Assembly: GCA_040755755.1 (NCBI GenBank)
Contig: JBFLZW010000013.1
Location: 91,448-155,447 of the forward strand
Length of the DNA stretch: 64,000 bases
Direction of reading: 5' to 3'
Source: a bacterium
GTDB lineage: Bacteria > SZUA-182 > DTGQ01
Shown here: positions 8,998 to 16,369 of the stretch, piece after piece
How the letters are laid out: each line of letters starts with the position of its first letter
Numbering within the stretch: the stretch's first letter is position 1
Program-made: the position numbers and the translations under genes
Notes under the pieces: model-generated
What the model was told of the DNA's origin: nothing
The model's database searches: none
What the model saw: the letters and a program-made list of their open reading frames with translations, nothing else

Positions 8998-9186
8998 ATG
9001 GATAATCAAGAAATTTTAACTATGAAGGAAGCGGCGGCGTATCTGAAAATAACAGAAAAGACTTTGCTTAAATTGGTCAAAGAAAACAAAGTTAGGGCCT
9101 TACGAGTAGGAAACGTATACCGATTTATCAAAAAAGAACTCACCGAAGATGTCAGGGAGAAAGAAGCAAAGGTGGCTACAAGATGA
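8998..9186 (+). CDS. Small helix-turn-helix protein, excisionase/MerR-like (HTH_17)
   Basis: 62 residues with ATGAGGT upstream. The sequence LTMKEAAAYLKITEKTLLKL, then KVRALRVGNVYRFIKKEL, is the classic excisionase-family (TIGR01764) fold in which an HTH is followed by a wing reading arginine and phenylalanine. Such proteins act as recombination directionality factors or as small DNA-binding regulators. No integrase is visible nearby. Its stop overlaps the start of the next gene by 4 bases (ATGA), so the two are translationally coupled. The pair sits between two MITE copies in a decayed island. Confidence 0.8.
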   Translation: MDNQEILTMKEAAAYLKITEKTLLKLVKENKVRALRVGNVYRFIKKELTEDVREKEAKVATR

Positions 9187-9485
9187 GCATCGAGGCAATA
9201 GAGCTCTTTGATATTTTCTCAGGAACCTTCGGCAAGGAAAAAGCTCAAGCAGCGGTACGGGATATTGAAACCCTGATATCCGAGCACAAGCGGGAGTTGG
9301 CGACGAAAGAGGATATCAAGGAAGTAAAAGGTGATATCCGAGAAACCGAGCTTAAACTGACCAAGGAGATTGAATCGGTCAGGCTGGAAGTGGAAAAAGC
9401 AAAATCAGGTATTGTCAAATGGTTTGCCGGTCTTTTGATTGCCTACACAGGGGTAATTATCACCATACTTACACTTCTTAAGTAG
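9183..9485 (+). CDS. Coiled-coil protein with one C-terminal membrane segment (DUF1640/CCDC90-like)
   Basis: 100 residues. After IELFDIFSGTFGKEKAQAAV comes a charged coiled coil (TKEDIKEVKGDIRETELKL, IESVRLEVEKAKS) and a C-terminal hydrophobic segment WFAGLLIAYTGVIITILTLL. This layout is typical of small DUF1640-type proteins frequently encoded near DNA-binding small proteins in Nitrospirota and Desulfobacterota. The role is unknown. It overlaps the HTH gene by 4 bases, which suggests a regulator/effector pair, but a toxin-antitoxin role is not shown. Confidence 0.7.
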   Translation: MSIEAIELFDIFSGTFGKEKAQAAVRDIETLISEHKRELATKEDIKEVKGDIRETELKLTKEIESVRLEVEKAKSGIVKWFAGLLIAYTGVIITILTLLK

Positions 9486-9835
9486 TCGGTCCCGGAAGGT
9501 GATAGCGACACCTTGCCGAGACCTGGCCGGTACATGGCTTATTGAGGCGCTACCATGCCGGTTAAGTCATTATCTCATCAAAAAAACATTCCATCTCCCC
9601 TTTTCCCTTGCTTCAATCACCTTACAAAATTGCCTTATCCATGCATTTCGAGCGATTTCTGAGGCGCTGGTGAAGTGTGGCGGGGTGATCGTGGATTCAT
9701 TCAAGGGCAGGAATCAGATTCGTACCCTATGAGGCTGACGGGATCTCGGCGGGGGATTTCGTACATTGCGGTCGGTCTTATGGTCGGTTCGTTTTCCTCT
9801 GGGAGGCCTCTGGTCGGTGCGGTTATTGTCTGGGG
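9486..9835. other. Intergenic region with hairpins, no gene seen
   Basis: An inverted repeat CCGGTACATGG / CCATGCCGG lies near 9529-9561, after an AAGGTG...CACCTT hairpin. A 77-codon plus-strand frame here has no ribosome site or recognisable content. Confidence 0.4.
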
Positions 9836-10007
9836 TTAAAAATGTACTCCGGACAAAAATCCATAATGGAGTCCTCCGGCTTCTACATCCTCCTCAAAAA
9901 TCGTTACTTCAGCCTTGGAATAGCGGATCTGTAATCCAAGATTAAAGATTTTGCTAATAGTCCAGTAAATTCCTCCTCCGATCCAGAAACCGAGAGCAGA
10001 ATCAGAC
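9836..10007 (-). pseudogene. 3' fragment of an outer-membrane beta-barrel gene, truncated by the MITE
   Basis: Read on the minus strand from the MITE edge, the frame encodes about 56 residues: GFWIGGGIYWTISKIFNLGL, then IRYSKAEVTIFEEDVEAGGL, ending SGVHF with the terminal Phe typical of BAM-targeted barrels. The alternating strand pattern and GGIYW...NLGL...YSKAEV signature match C-terminal strands of small hypothetical outer-membrane barrels. The N-terminal part is absent beyond 10008, where MITE sequence begins, so this is a gene remnant. Confidence 0.7.
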
Positions 10008-10298
10008 TTAGTACATAGCGCGGGAATTACGCGGCCGGTTAAATAATGGCCCCCCTCACCTGCCACACAGGGATCCCCTGTGGCGGAGGCTCTCTGCCAC
10101 TCCCTCTCCCCCCCCAAAGGGGGGTAAGGGAGTGGAGGAGGGCTATCCCTCAGAGAAAGGCAGCGAGCACCTGTATTCGATAGTCGCTAACGGAGAGCAC
10201 ATGGAGGGTGGGGCTGCTTTTTTGCCCCACCAAATACCGCACGCCATCTCTTTGTCGAGCCTAACTGGTCGCGGATTTTAATGCATGTTATGTACGCA
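10008..10298. mobile_element. Palindromic MITE-like element, family A copy 2
   Basis: About 291 bp. The left end TTAGTACATAGCGCGGGAAT continues ACGCGGCCGGTTAA. The right end, on the other strand, reads TGCGTACATAACATGCATTA and then AAATCCGCGACCAGTTAG, matching the left end of copy 1 (AAATCCGCGGCCAGTTAA). Internally it carries a C-rich block CTCCCCCCCCAAAGGGGGG and a GGTGGGGC/GCCCCACC hairpin. No ORF. It is about twice the length of copy 1, so the central part differs by insertion. Confidence 0.8.
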
Positions 10299-10881
10299 GA
10301 AAACAAAAAAACCGCCAGTATTGTAGACTCTGTTTACCTGCCCCTTCAGGCAGGAATCTTACCAGAAAGTTTCCTCCCTGATAAGATTTTCACAAAGCCT
10401 ATAACACTGACGGCCAATATCTTTCTTGCCCTATCTATCGGTAATGTGCCGCACGGAGAACTACTGGTATAATTTTTTCAGGCATCAATCAGAGATTTGA
10501 CCAGTCCGAAGCCCACGTTCAGCATGCATGGTATATTCTTTGCCCCTTTGTGCCTGAGTTGTTACGAAATAAAGAGAATTTACTTGCCAATAGGGGGCGA
10601 TTTTCGTAGAATCGTCAAGGGAATTCGCAATTATCAGCATACCCCGCAGATAGTCATTTTTCTTGCGGATGGCTCAATACATCCGCTTTTGAGAACAGCC
10701 GGGCTTAACTTAAGAGCGTTGTCCTTCAGGAGCGAGGAGAAAAAGAGGTTGCCCTGCGCTCAATGCCTGCCCTTGAATGTTAATGACATTGACCTCAGGG
10801 GGAGGGATTGAGTGGGTGCAACTCCCGCTGATTATTGGGAGTTCTCTGCGTTATGAAACCAGATTAAGCAAAAGGAGAACC
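10299..10881. other. Intergenic region upstream of pyrF
   Basis: 580 bases without a convincing gene. The phrase CCTTTGTGCCTGAG at 10540-10560 recurs at 13490-13505, marking another dispersed short repeat. The start of pyrF at 10882 is chosen over an in-frame upstream ATG at 10777 because AAAAGGAGAACC directly precedes it. Confidence 0.4.
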
Positions 10882-11625
10882 ATGGCATCGCAAATACCAG
10901 CAAATCCAAAACCGATTCCCCTCAACAAGCGTCTCATCTTTGCTCTGGATGTGGAATCTCCGCAGGAGGCACAGGAGTGGGTATCAAAATTGAAGGATCA
11001 GATTAAATTTTATAAAGTAGGATTGCAGCTCTTTCTGGCAGGATGGTTCAATATCGTTGACTGGATCGTGCAGCAGGATCTTGAAGTCATGGTGGATCTG
11101 AAATTTTTCGATGTTCCCCAGACCGTGGCTTCAGCTTTCAGGCAACTGAAAGGGCATGGTATTTCCTTTACTACGGTTCACGGTAACGATGCCATTTTAC
11201 GGGCTGCGGTCGAGGCCAGGCACGACATTGCTCCGGCCAGCCATGAGCTGAATATCCTGGCGGTCACGGTTCTGACCAGTCTGGATCAGGCAGACTTGCA
11301 GGATCTTGGCTTCAACTGCTCTGTCGAGGAGCTTGTCCTGAGCCGGGCCAGACGTGCTCTCGCCCTTGGATGTGACGGCGTGGTCTCATCCGGCCTGGAG
11401 GCCCCGCGGCTGAGGAGCGATCTTGGCCAAAATTTTCTGATTGTTGTGCCGGGTGTGAGGCCGGTCCAAAACCGGGTGGATGACCAGAAAAGAACTGTTG
11501 ACCTGACGGGGGCTTTTCTGGCCGGTGCAGATCATGTTGTCGTCGGAAGGCCTATTCGACAGGCGGACAATCCGGTGGCAGTGGTCGAAACAATGCAGGC
11601 CCAGATTGCGAAGGCTTTTGGATAA
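10882..11625 (+). CDS. pyrF: Orotidine 5'-phosphate decarboxylase
   Basis: 247 residues from the ATG with ribosome site AGGAGA. It performs the last step of UMP synthesis, decarboxylating orotidine monophosphate in the cytoplasm. Visible are IFALDVESPQEA (phosphate/Asp strand 1), FYKVGLQLF, the catalytic Lys/Asp motif VMVDLKFFDVPQTV near residues 72-85, TTVHGND, and the phosphate-binding VVPGVRP and VVGRPI loops near the end. The length is normal for the short bacterial type. It is followed 33 bases later by a 28-codon ORF and then the AroC-family gene on the same strand, possibly one transcript. Confidence 0.95.
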   Translation: MASQIPANPKPIPLNKRLIFALDVESPQEAQEWVSKLKDQIKFYKVGLQLFLAGWFNIVDWIVQQDLEVMVDLKFFDVPQTVASAFRQLKGHGISFTTVHGNDAILRAAVEARHDIAPASHELNILAVTVLTSLDQADLQDLGFNCSVEELVLSRARRALALGCDGVVSSGLEAPRLRSDLGQNFLIVVPGVRPVQNRVDDQKRTVDLTGAFLAGADHVVVGRPIRQADNPVAVVETMQAQIAKAFG

Positions 11626-11658
11626 ATCCTTCAATAGGAGGAAGTCGATCCGGGAACA

Positions 11659-11745
11659 ATGAAAAAGACCAGGGGGCAGTTAGAAGCAGAAGTTAGTGAA
11701 GCGATAGTTAAATTTGAGAAGGAATATAAAGAAGGGAGAAAATAA
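11659..11745 (+). CDS. 28-residue ORF resembling the N-terminus of DUF2294 proteins
   Basis: ATG to TAA, encoding MKKTRGQLEAEVSEAI and then VKFEKEYKEGRK. The first 23 residues match the opening helix of DUF2294 proteins (KTKGEIEAEISKA-type), which normally continue for about 90 more residues. It ends 2 bases before the ATG of the AroC-family gene, and its 3' end (GAAGGGAG) supplies that gene's ribosome site. AGGAGG lies 17 bases before its own ATG, rather far. It could be a truncated remnant or a small leader/coupling peptide. Confidence 0.5.
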   Translation: MKKTRGQLEAEVSEAIVKFEKEYKEGRK

Positions 11746-11747
11746 TT

Positions 11748-13079
11748 ATGCTTGGATGTCATTTAGGAAAATTCTTTCAGGTTACTATAGCTGGTGGCTC
11801 TTATCAGGAGGGCCTGGTTGCCGTAGTACAGGGGACGCCACCGGGTCTACTGCTCACCGAGAAAGAAATTTACGCTGACCTTTTGCTCAGGAAACCGGGC
11901 AGCGATGAGCTTGCCTCACCGCGAAAAGAGCCTGATCTTCCAGTCCTCTACACCGGACTCAATGCTGCAGATACGGTCGAAAACGCCGGTAATCGGAACC
12001 ATACGAACGGCACCCCCATAACTATCCTGATTCCCAATCTCGATCGACATTTTATTCATATCAAGCAATATCAGGATACCAACCGCACCCCAAGGCCGGG
12101 TCATGCCTCATATGCTTCGTTCATAAAATATGGACCTGATGATGACGCCATTGGTGCGGGCCTGTTCAGCGGTCGCTATACTGCACCTATTGTGGCCGCG
12201 GGTTCTATTGCCAAGAAGGTCCTGAGTAACTGCGGCATAGAGATATTTTCCTACATCAAAGAGCTGGCTGGTGTCCGCTGTAGCGAGGTCGAGTATACCC
12301 AGGCACTTAGCCGTAGCCGGGCATTCAAGAAAATGCGCCAGGATTTTGACCCCTTTTTTCAAGAGATTTATGTTAATAACCGGATAACGATGGAGATGCG
12401 CTTTCTTGAAAAGATGAGGATTATGGCTGAGATCGAGCGTGAAATCGATGATATCCGGGCCCGTGGTCCGGAATTTGTGCCGGACAAGGTCAAGGAGAAA
12501 TACGGGGTGCATCCCGTCATCAATTGCCCTGACCTTGAGGCAGCAGAGGAAATGCTGGAGGCATGCCAGCGGATAACGGAAACTGGTGATTCATCGGGTG
12601 GTATCATCGAGACAGTGGCTACGGGCGTGCCGATTGGCCTTGGAGAGCCTGTTTTTAACAAACTGGATGCAGAGCTTGGCAGAATGCTCGGCCTCGGTGC
12701 AGTCAAGGGTGTGGAGGTCGGGGCCGGGTTCATGGTCAAGGATATGACCGGCAGCCAGTGTAACGATGCCATGCAGGTGGAAAATGGTCAGGTTGCCTTT
12801 ATGACGAATAATGCCGGAGGTATTACCGGAGGGCTGGCTACCGGTCAGCCGATCGTGGTACGACTGGCGGTCAAACCTACGCCCACTATTGACAAGGCAC
12901 AGCAAACGATTGATAAGTATACGATGGAGAATCGTACCCTGGCCGCGATTACGCGGCGCGATCCTACGGTAGTCGGACGACTCTGGCCGGTAGCGGAAAG
13001 CTATACGGCGCTCGTGCTTCTTGACCTTTTAATCGCCCACTACGGCTATCAAACCCTGATAGCCAAAAACCGGACATGA
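11748..13079 (+). CDS. Divergent chorismate-synthase-family protein (AroC-like, with insertion)
   Basis: 443 residues against about 360-390 for AroC. Family motifs are clear: FFQVTIAGGS, the RPGHASYASFIKYG region (AroC RPGHADYTY), AAGSIAKKVL, GVPIGLGEPVFNKLDAELG, AVKGVEVGAGF and NNAGGITGGLATGQPIVVR. However, the near-invariant GESHG at the N-terminus is GGSYQEG, so the expected His is Tyr, and GGGRSSARET is GAGLFSGRYT. About 80 extra charged helical residues (near 185-265) sit before CPDLEAAEEMLEA. True AroC makes chorismate from EPSP using reduced FMN. The altered residues make an ordinary AroC role doubtful, and a paralogue acting on another substrate is possible. Confidence 0.75.
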   Translation: MLGCHLGKFFQVTIAGGSYQEGLVAVVQGTPPGLLLTEKEIYADLLLRKPGSDELASPRKEPDLPVLYTGLNAADTVENAGNRNHTNGTPITILIPNLDRHFIHIKQYQDTNRTPRPGHASYASFIKYGPDDDAIGAGLFSGRYTAPIVAAGSIAKKVLSNCGIEIFSYIKELAGVRCSEVEYTQALSRSRAFKKMRQDFDPFFQEIYVNNRITMEMRFLEKMRIMAEIEREIDDIRARGPEFVPDKVKEKYGVHPVINCPDLEAAEEMLEACQRITETGDSSGGIIETVATGVPIGLGEPVFNKLDAELGRMLGLGAVKGVEVGAGFMVKDMTGSQCNDAMQVENGQVAFMTNNAGGITGGLATGQPIVVRLAVKPTPTIDKAQQTIDKYTMENRTLAAITRRDPTVVGRLWPVAESYTALVLLDLLIAHYGYQTLIAKNRT

Positions 13080-13141
13080 AGTTAAGTATTGAAGACCAAT
13101 TTCAGTTAAGAGCGTTAAACGGCGATGGTTTTAACTAGAGT

Positions 13142-13247
13142 CGCTCATATTGGTAAGACAACACAGTAATATTTTTCCCCTCTCTAGGATTTTCACTTCG
13201 CTGAAGGCATCAGATCCAAACAGTGTGATGGCTACCATATATGAGCG
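13142..13247. mobile_element. Short palindromic element, family B copy 1
   Basis: About 106 bp. The left end CGCTCATATTGGTA and right end, read on the other strand, CGCTCATATATGGTA form the terminal inverted repeats. The sequence AAGACAACAC just inside the left end recurs at the same place in copy 2 (45626-45796). Non-coding. Confidence 0.65.
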
Positions 13248-14648
13248 TCCAATAGAGCGGGTTATTGTTAAAAAATGTCAAAGGGTGTAGGGCATTTGGA
13301 CGTACTGTGCCGAAAAGTGTTCACTGCTGTATGGCGGGAGGTTAATTAAAGGTTGTAACACGATATGCAAGGTGATGTTATATCTTTCCAGCCCTCAGGT
13401 TTCCATCATGTTTTGGCAACCTTTGAAGAGAAAAAACTTGAGGGCTGGGAAAACAACTACTCAGGCCCTTTGTGCCTTTGTCTCTCTGTGCCTTTGTGCC
13501 TGAGCAGTTATCCAAGAAGTACCTTTTCAGCCACTCCATATAAAGTATGAGTCCCCCCATAGCGGCTATGATCACCCAACAGCTTCAAAATTCCTGTTCA
13601 TCCAGGTATCTTCCTGATTACGGCATTGTCCGGTTCTCAAACTATCATTGTTTTTACGAGCTCGTATCACGAGCCGAATGTTCCAGTCAACTTCCCTGAA
13701 CTAAAAATCAGTCCCTGACACGCCCGGTCATGTCTTAAAATTCATGACAACTCTGAGACCTGCAGAGACAGGCATCGGCATCAGGCATAAAAGTTGCCTA
13801 TAAAGATAGTGATTCTGCTTTATCGATCAGGGTCCTTGCCCTTATGGAGAGAAGGACAAGAAGCCCCGGCAGAATGAGAGAGATTTGAGAGATGAGAGAG
13901 ATTAAAGTTAAATAGCCGCAGGCAGTCAATTTTAACCGGGAGGAAAAACGACAGTCGCTGTAGAGTTCAAAAAGCATCTATCAGAATATCTTGCAGGTTC
14001 CATCCGCGACAAGTGGTCATTCTCGTATCCAGGTGTGCTTCATGGTCTGTCTCAAGGCGCTTGAATTCCTATCCCACCCCAGCAATTAAATAGGATAACA
14101 GGCGCTTGAAAGGGCAGGATTGCCCCAGGGATTCATGAGCCCACGGATAGGTGGATCGATAAGCTCAGCATGAATGTAATTCGGCAGCTCCTCTTCCTGC
14201 TTTGCAATACTTCCTGAGATAAAGAGCACATCGAACTGCGTTGAGGATTGACCGCAGAGATCCCTAAAAGGTAGTACCAAATAACATATTTACTTTCAAG
14301 GGCTTAAGCTCTGCTGTAGCCCAGAGAATGAAAGAAGTGTGTCTTAAGGAGTTGAATTCTATAAACGGCTCTTTGATGGACAGGAATGCTTTCAGGATCT
14401 ATAAGTCTGGACATGAGGAATGTGGGGATGTTTATTGGGAAAGCGGCCTGTTCCAGTCTGAAGAGCAAAGGCTTCCAAAGAAAGGAGGTGAAATATTCAC
14501 CGGAAGAGAAAGACTGAAAAGCAGTGGAGAAGGTTATTGCTCAAGTTACGGTTATTGCTCGGGGTTATCGTTTTTTCATCATTATGATTAGCATCTGAAA
14601 CATCCATATTGAAAGTTTTATCGAAAGAGTACGGAGGAAGTTTTTACC
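13248..14648. other. 1.4-kb intergenic region with inverted repeats, no gene seen
   Basis: It holds an inverted repeat CCAGCCCTCA (13388-13397) and TGAGGGCTGG (13439-13448), a CTTTGTGCCT/CTCTGTGCCTTTGTGCCT array near 13470-13502, and a GAGAGAT run near 13870-13905. Two or three frames of 60-90 codons occur but have no ribosome site or family resemblance. The 3' part should hold the promoter of the 14649 gene. Confidence 0.45.
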
Positions 14649-15602
14649 ATGATTATCGCGAAGAGATTCACTTACGCCCTTTTGGTCAGTTTAGTTGCCT
14701 TGCTTCTCGCTTATTCACCTATCGCTCAGGCTCAAAACTGGATGGCCCTGCCCCCATACAACACCCTGTGGCCATTGTGGTCTCCTACCCTGTCTCCCGT
14801 TGATCCTGCTACCGGCCTGCCAACTCCGGTCGTATCCTCGCTGGCTCCGAGTACGGTTTTACCTGTACAGCCCGGCCTGACCTGGGACCCGTCCGCAGCT
14901 AATCCCTGGTTGCTGTACAATACTCCGCTTGGCATGGCGTATTATGATCCAGTCAATGGCGTAAATCTCTGGCCAGCACCCTATCTGCAAGATGCAGCCG
15001 GACTTCCTTTGCCCCTGACTTTACCTGCGGGTTATGAGCTTCTGCCCCCGACGGCTTCTTCCTGGCTCACCAGCACCACGCCATTGGCGAATGCAGCCAT
15101 TTTCGCTTACCTGATGACCGTCCCGTTCTTTGGAGCCGCTGTTGCGCCGGTTGCACCAGTAGTTGCTCCAACCTTTGCACCTACGTTTGCACCGACTTTT
15201 TCTCCACTTGCAACCACGATGATTATCGGACCGACCTTTACTCCGACCTTTGCCCCGACCTTTGTACCTCCGGTTACGCCAACAGCTACCCCAACAGTTG
15301 CCCCGACCTTTGCCCCGACTTTCACTCCGACAGTTTCTCCGCTCGCTACGACCATGATCATCGGCCCGACCTTTACTCCGACCTTTGCGCCTACTTTTAC
15401 CCCAACCGTTTCTCCGCTCGCAACAACAATGATCATCGGCCCAACCGCTACTCCGACCTTCGTGCCTACTGTCGCTCCAACCGTTTCTCCGCTCGCTACG
15501 ACCATGATTATCGGGCCAACCTTTGCTCCAGCTGTACCTGTACCACCTACGGTAGTCGGACCATTTGGAGTACCATTCCTTGCACCGAGTGCTATTATCT
15601 AA
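14649..15602 (+). CDS. Secreted Pro/Thr-rich repeat protein
   Basis: 317 residues with ACGGAGGAAG upstream. A signal peptide of about 28 residues ends at PIAQAQN. The first 150 residues are Pro/Trp/Leu-rich without recognised domain. From residue about 170 it becomes a tandem array of PTFAPTF words and a SPLATTMIIGPTFTPTFAPT unit of 25 residues (75 bp), four copies of SPLATTMIIG in all. Thr/Pro arrays of this sort are often O-glycosylated stalks or fibres. There is no sortase, autotransporter or type-specific export tail. It is followed by a strong terminator, so it is a single-gene transcript. Function unknown. Confidence 0.75.
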   Translation: MIIAKRFTYALLVSLVALLLAYSPIAQAQNWMALPPYNTLWPLWSPTLSPVDPATGLPTPVVSSLAPSTVLPVQPGLTWDPSAANPWLLYNTPLGMAYYDPVNGVNLWPAPYLQDAAGLPLPLTLPAGYELLPPTASSWLTSTTPLANAAIFAYLMTVPFFGAAVAPVAPVVAPTFAPTFAPTFSPLATTMIIGPTFTPTFAPTFVPPVTPTATPTVAPTFAPTFTPTVSPLATTMIIGPTFTPTFAPTFTPTVSPLATTMIIGPTATPTFVPTVAPTVSPLATTMIIGPTFAPAVPVPPTVVGPFGVPFLAPSAII

Positions 15603-15670
15603 AAATAGAGACTATCGATTCACCTTTAACCCTCATCACGTACCAGAGGGAAGCTTGCTAACCTGAAAAG

Positions 15671-15715
15671 CCCTGGGGGACAGACCGAATCCGGTCTGCC
15701 CCCCAGGGCATTTTT
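15671..15715 (+). terminator. Strong rho-independent terminator
   Basis: Arms CCCTGGGGGACAGACCG and CGGTCTGCCCCCCAGGG around AATC, followed by CATTTTTA, starting 68 bases after the stop codon of the Pro/Thr-repeat gene. Confidence 0.9.
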
Positions 15716-15760
15716 AATGGAAGTTATCAGTTGGAAGTTTTGAATTTTTCTGATTTTTTA

Positions 15761-15791
15761 CTGACCACTGACCACTGACCACTGACCACTA
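15761..15791. repeat. (CTGACCA)n tandem array
   Basis: Four head-to-tail units of CTGACCA. The array abuts the convergent hydrogenase-protease gene: the last ACTA of the array contains its stop codon (TAG on the minus strand). Related to the TGGTCAGTGACCA palindromes at 643 and 60932. Confidence 0.85.
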
Positions 15792-16247
15792 ACAGGACAT
15801 CTCCTGAACCACCTGCCGGATCACTTCATCCATTTTGCCTTTCAGACAGGAGGAAAGCTCATCACCGATATCCACCCGGTCCGGTTCTACCGCCACAATT
15901 TTAATTTCCGGGATGGGAAGGTTGAGCGTTTTGCCGAGATTGATCAAGTTGAGGATATCACCCTCATGAGTGCTTATTGGCTGGCAATTTCTTTGGGTTT
16001 GAAGCTGGTCCGGAGAAAACACCATCACCGTGCCAGGCTTTTGCCCCATGAAGGCGGAGTCGATAATTACAATTTTTTCTGTTTCATAATTAAAGTGCCT
16101 GAACAGCCGTAGACCATCGGTGGAAATATCCTCGGCCTCAAAGTCCTGGTCCAGTTCCCGCAGGCAGATCTGCTCGATTACTTTTGGTCCCACGCCGTCA
16201 TCCTGCATCAGATAGTTGCCGATACCGATAGCGATTTTTTTACCCAT
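15789..16247 (-). CDS. [NiFe] hydrogenase maturation protease (HycI/HyaD/FrxA-type)
   Basis: 152 residues. It cleaves the C-terminal tail of the large subunit after nickel insertion. The diagnostic IGIGNYLMQDDGVGPKV opens the protein; the nickel-sensing Asp is in IVIIDSAFMGQ near residue 62 and the His in STHEGD near 95. It is the last gene of the hydrogenase operon, separated from the large-subunit gene by 122 bases that contain a repeat hairpin. Its natural substrate is presumably the product of 16370-17689. Its stop codon lies inside a tandem repeat, so the C-terminus may be slightly altered, but the length is normal. Confidence 0.92.
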   Translation of the reverse strand: MGKKIAIGIGNYLMQDDGVGPKVIEQICLRELDQDFEAEDISTDGLRLFRHFNYETEKIVIIDSAFMGQKPGTVMVFSPDQLQTQRNCQPISTHEGDILNLINLGKTLNLPIPEIKIVAVEPDRVDIGDELSSCLKGKMDEVIRQVVQEMSC

Positions 16248-16300
16248 ATTTGTTTCTCCCTCTCTCTCCTCATGGCAGTGATGGTTGTTAAATCACCCCC

Positions 16301-16345
16301 CTCACACCCTGGCCCTCTCCCCCACGGGGGAGAGGGCAACGTGAG
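16301..16345. repeat. Repeat-type hairpin within the hydrogenase operon
   Basis: Outer arms CTCAC/GTGAG and inner arms CCCTCTCCCCC/GGGGGAGAGGG. The core is like the centre of MITE family A (CCCTCTCC...GGGGG). It separates the large-subunit gene from its protease gene and could reduce read-through. Confidence 0.7.
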
Positions 16346-16369
16346 GAGGATATGAATGATACACTCCAC

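Noticed and set aside
8998-9485. HTH plus coiled-coil pair as a toxin-antitoxin system
   Set aside because: The second protein has a membrane tail and no toxin motif; pairing shows coupling only.
9499-9732. 77-codon plus-strand frame after the coiled-coil gene
   Set aside because: It lacks a ribosome site and family resemblance and overlaps hairpins in a decayed region.
15107-15505. 132-codon minus-strand frame rich in Gly and Val
   Set aside because: It is the antisense of the PTFAPTF repeats in the plus-strand secreted protein and has no ribosome site.
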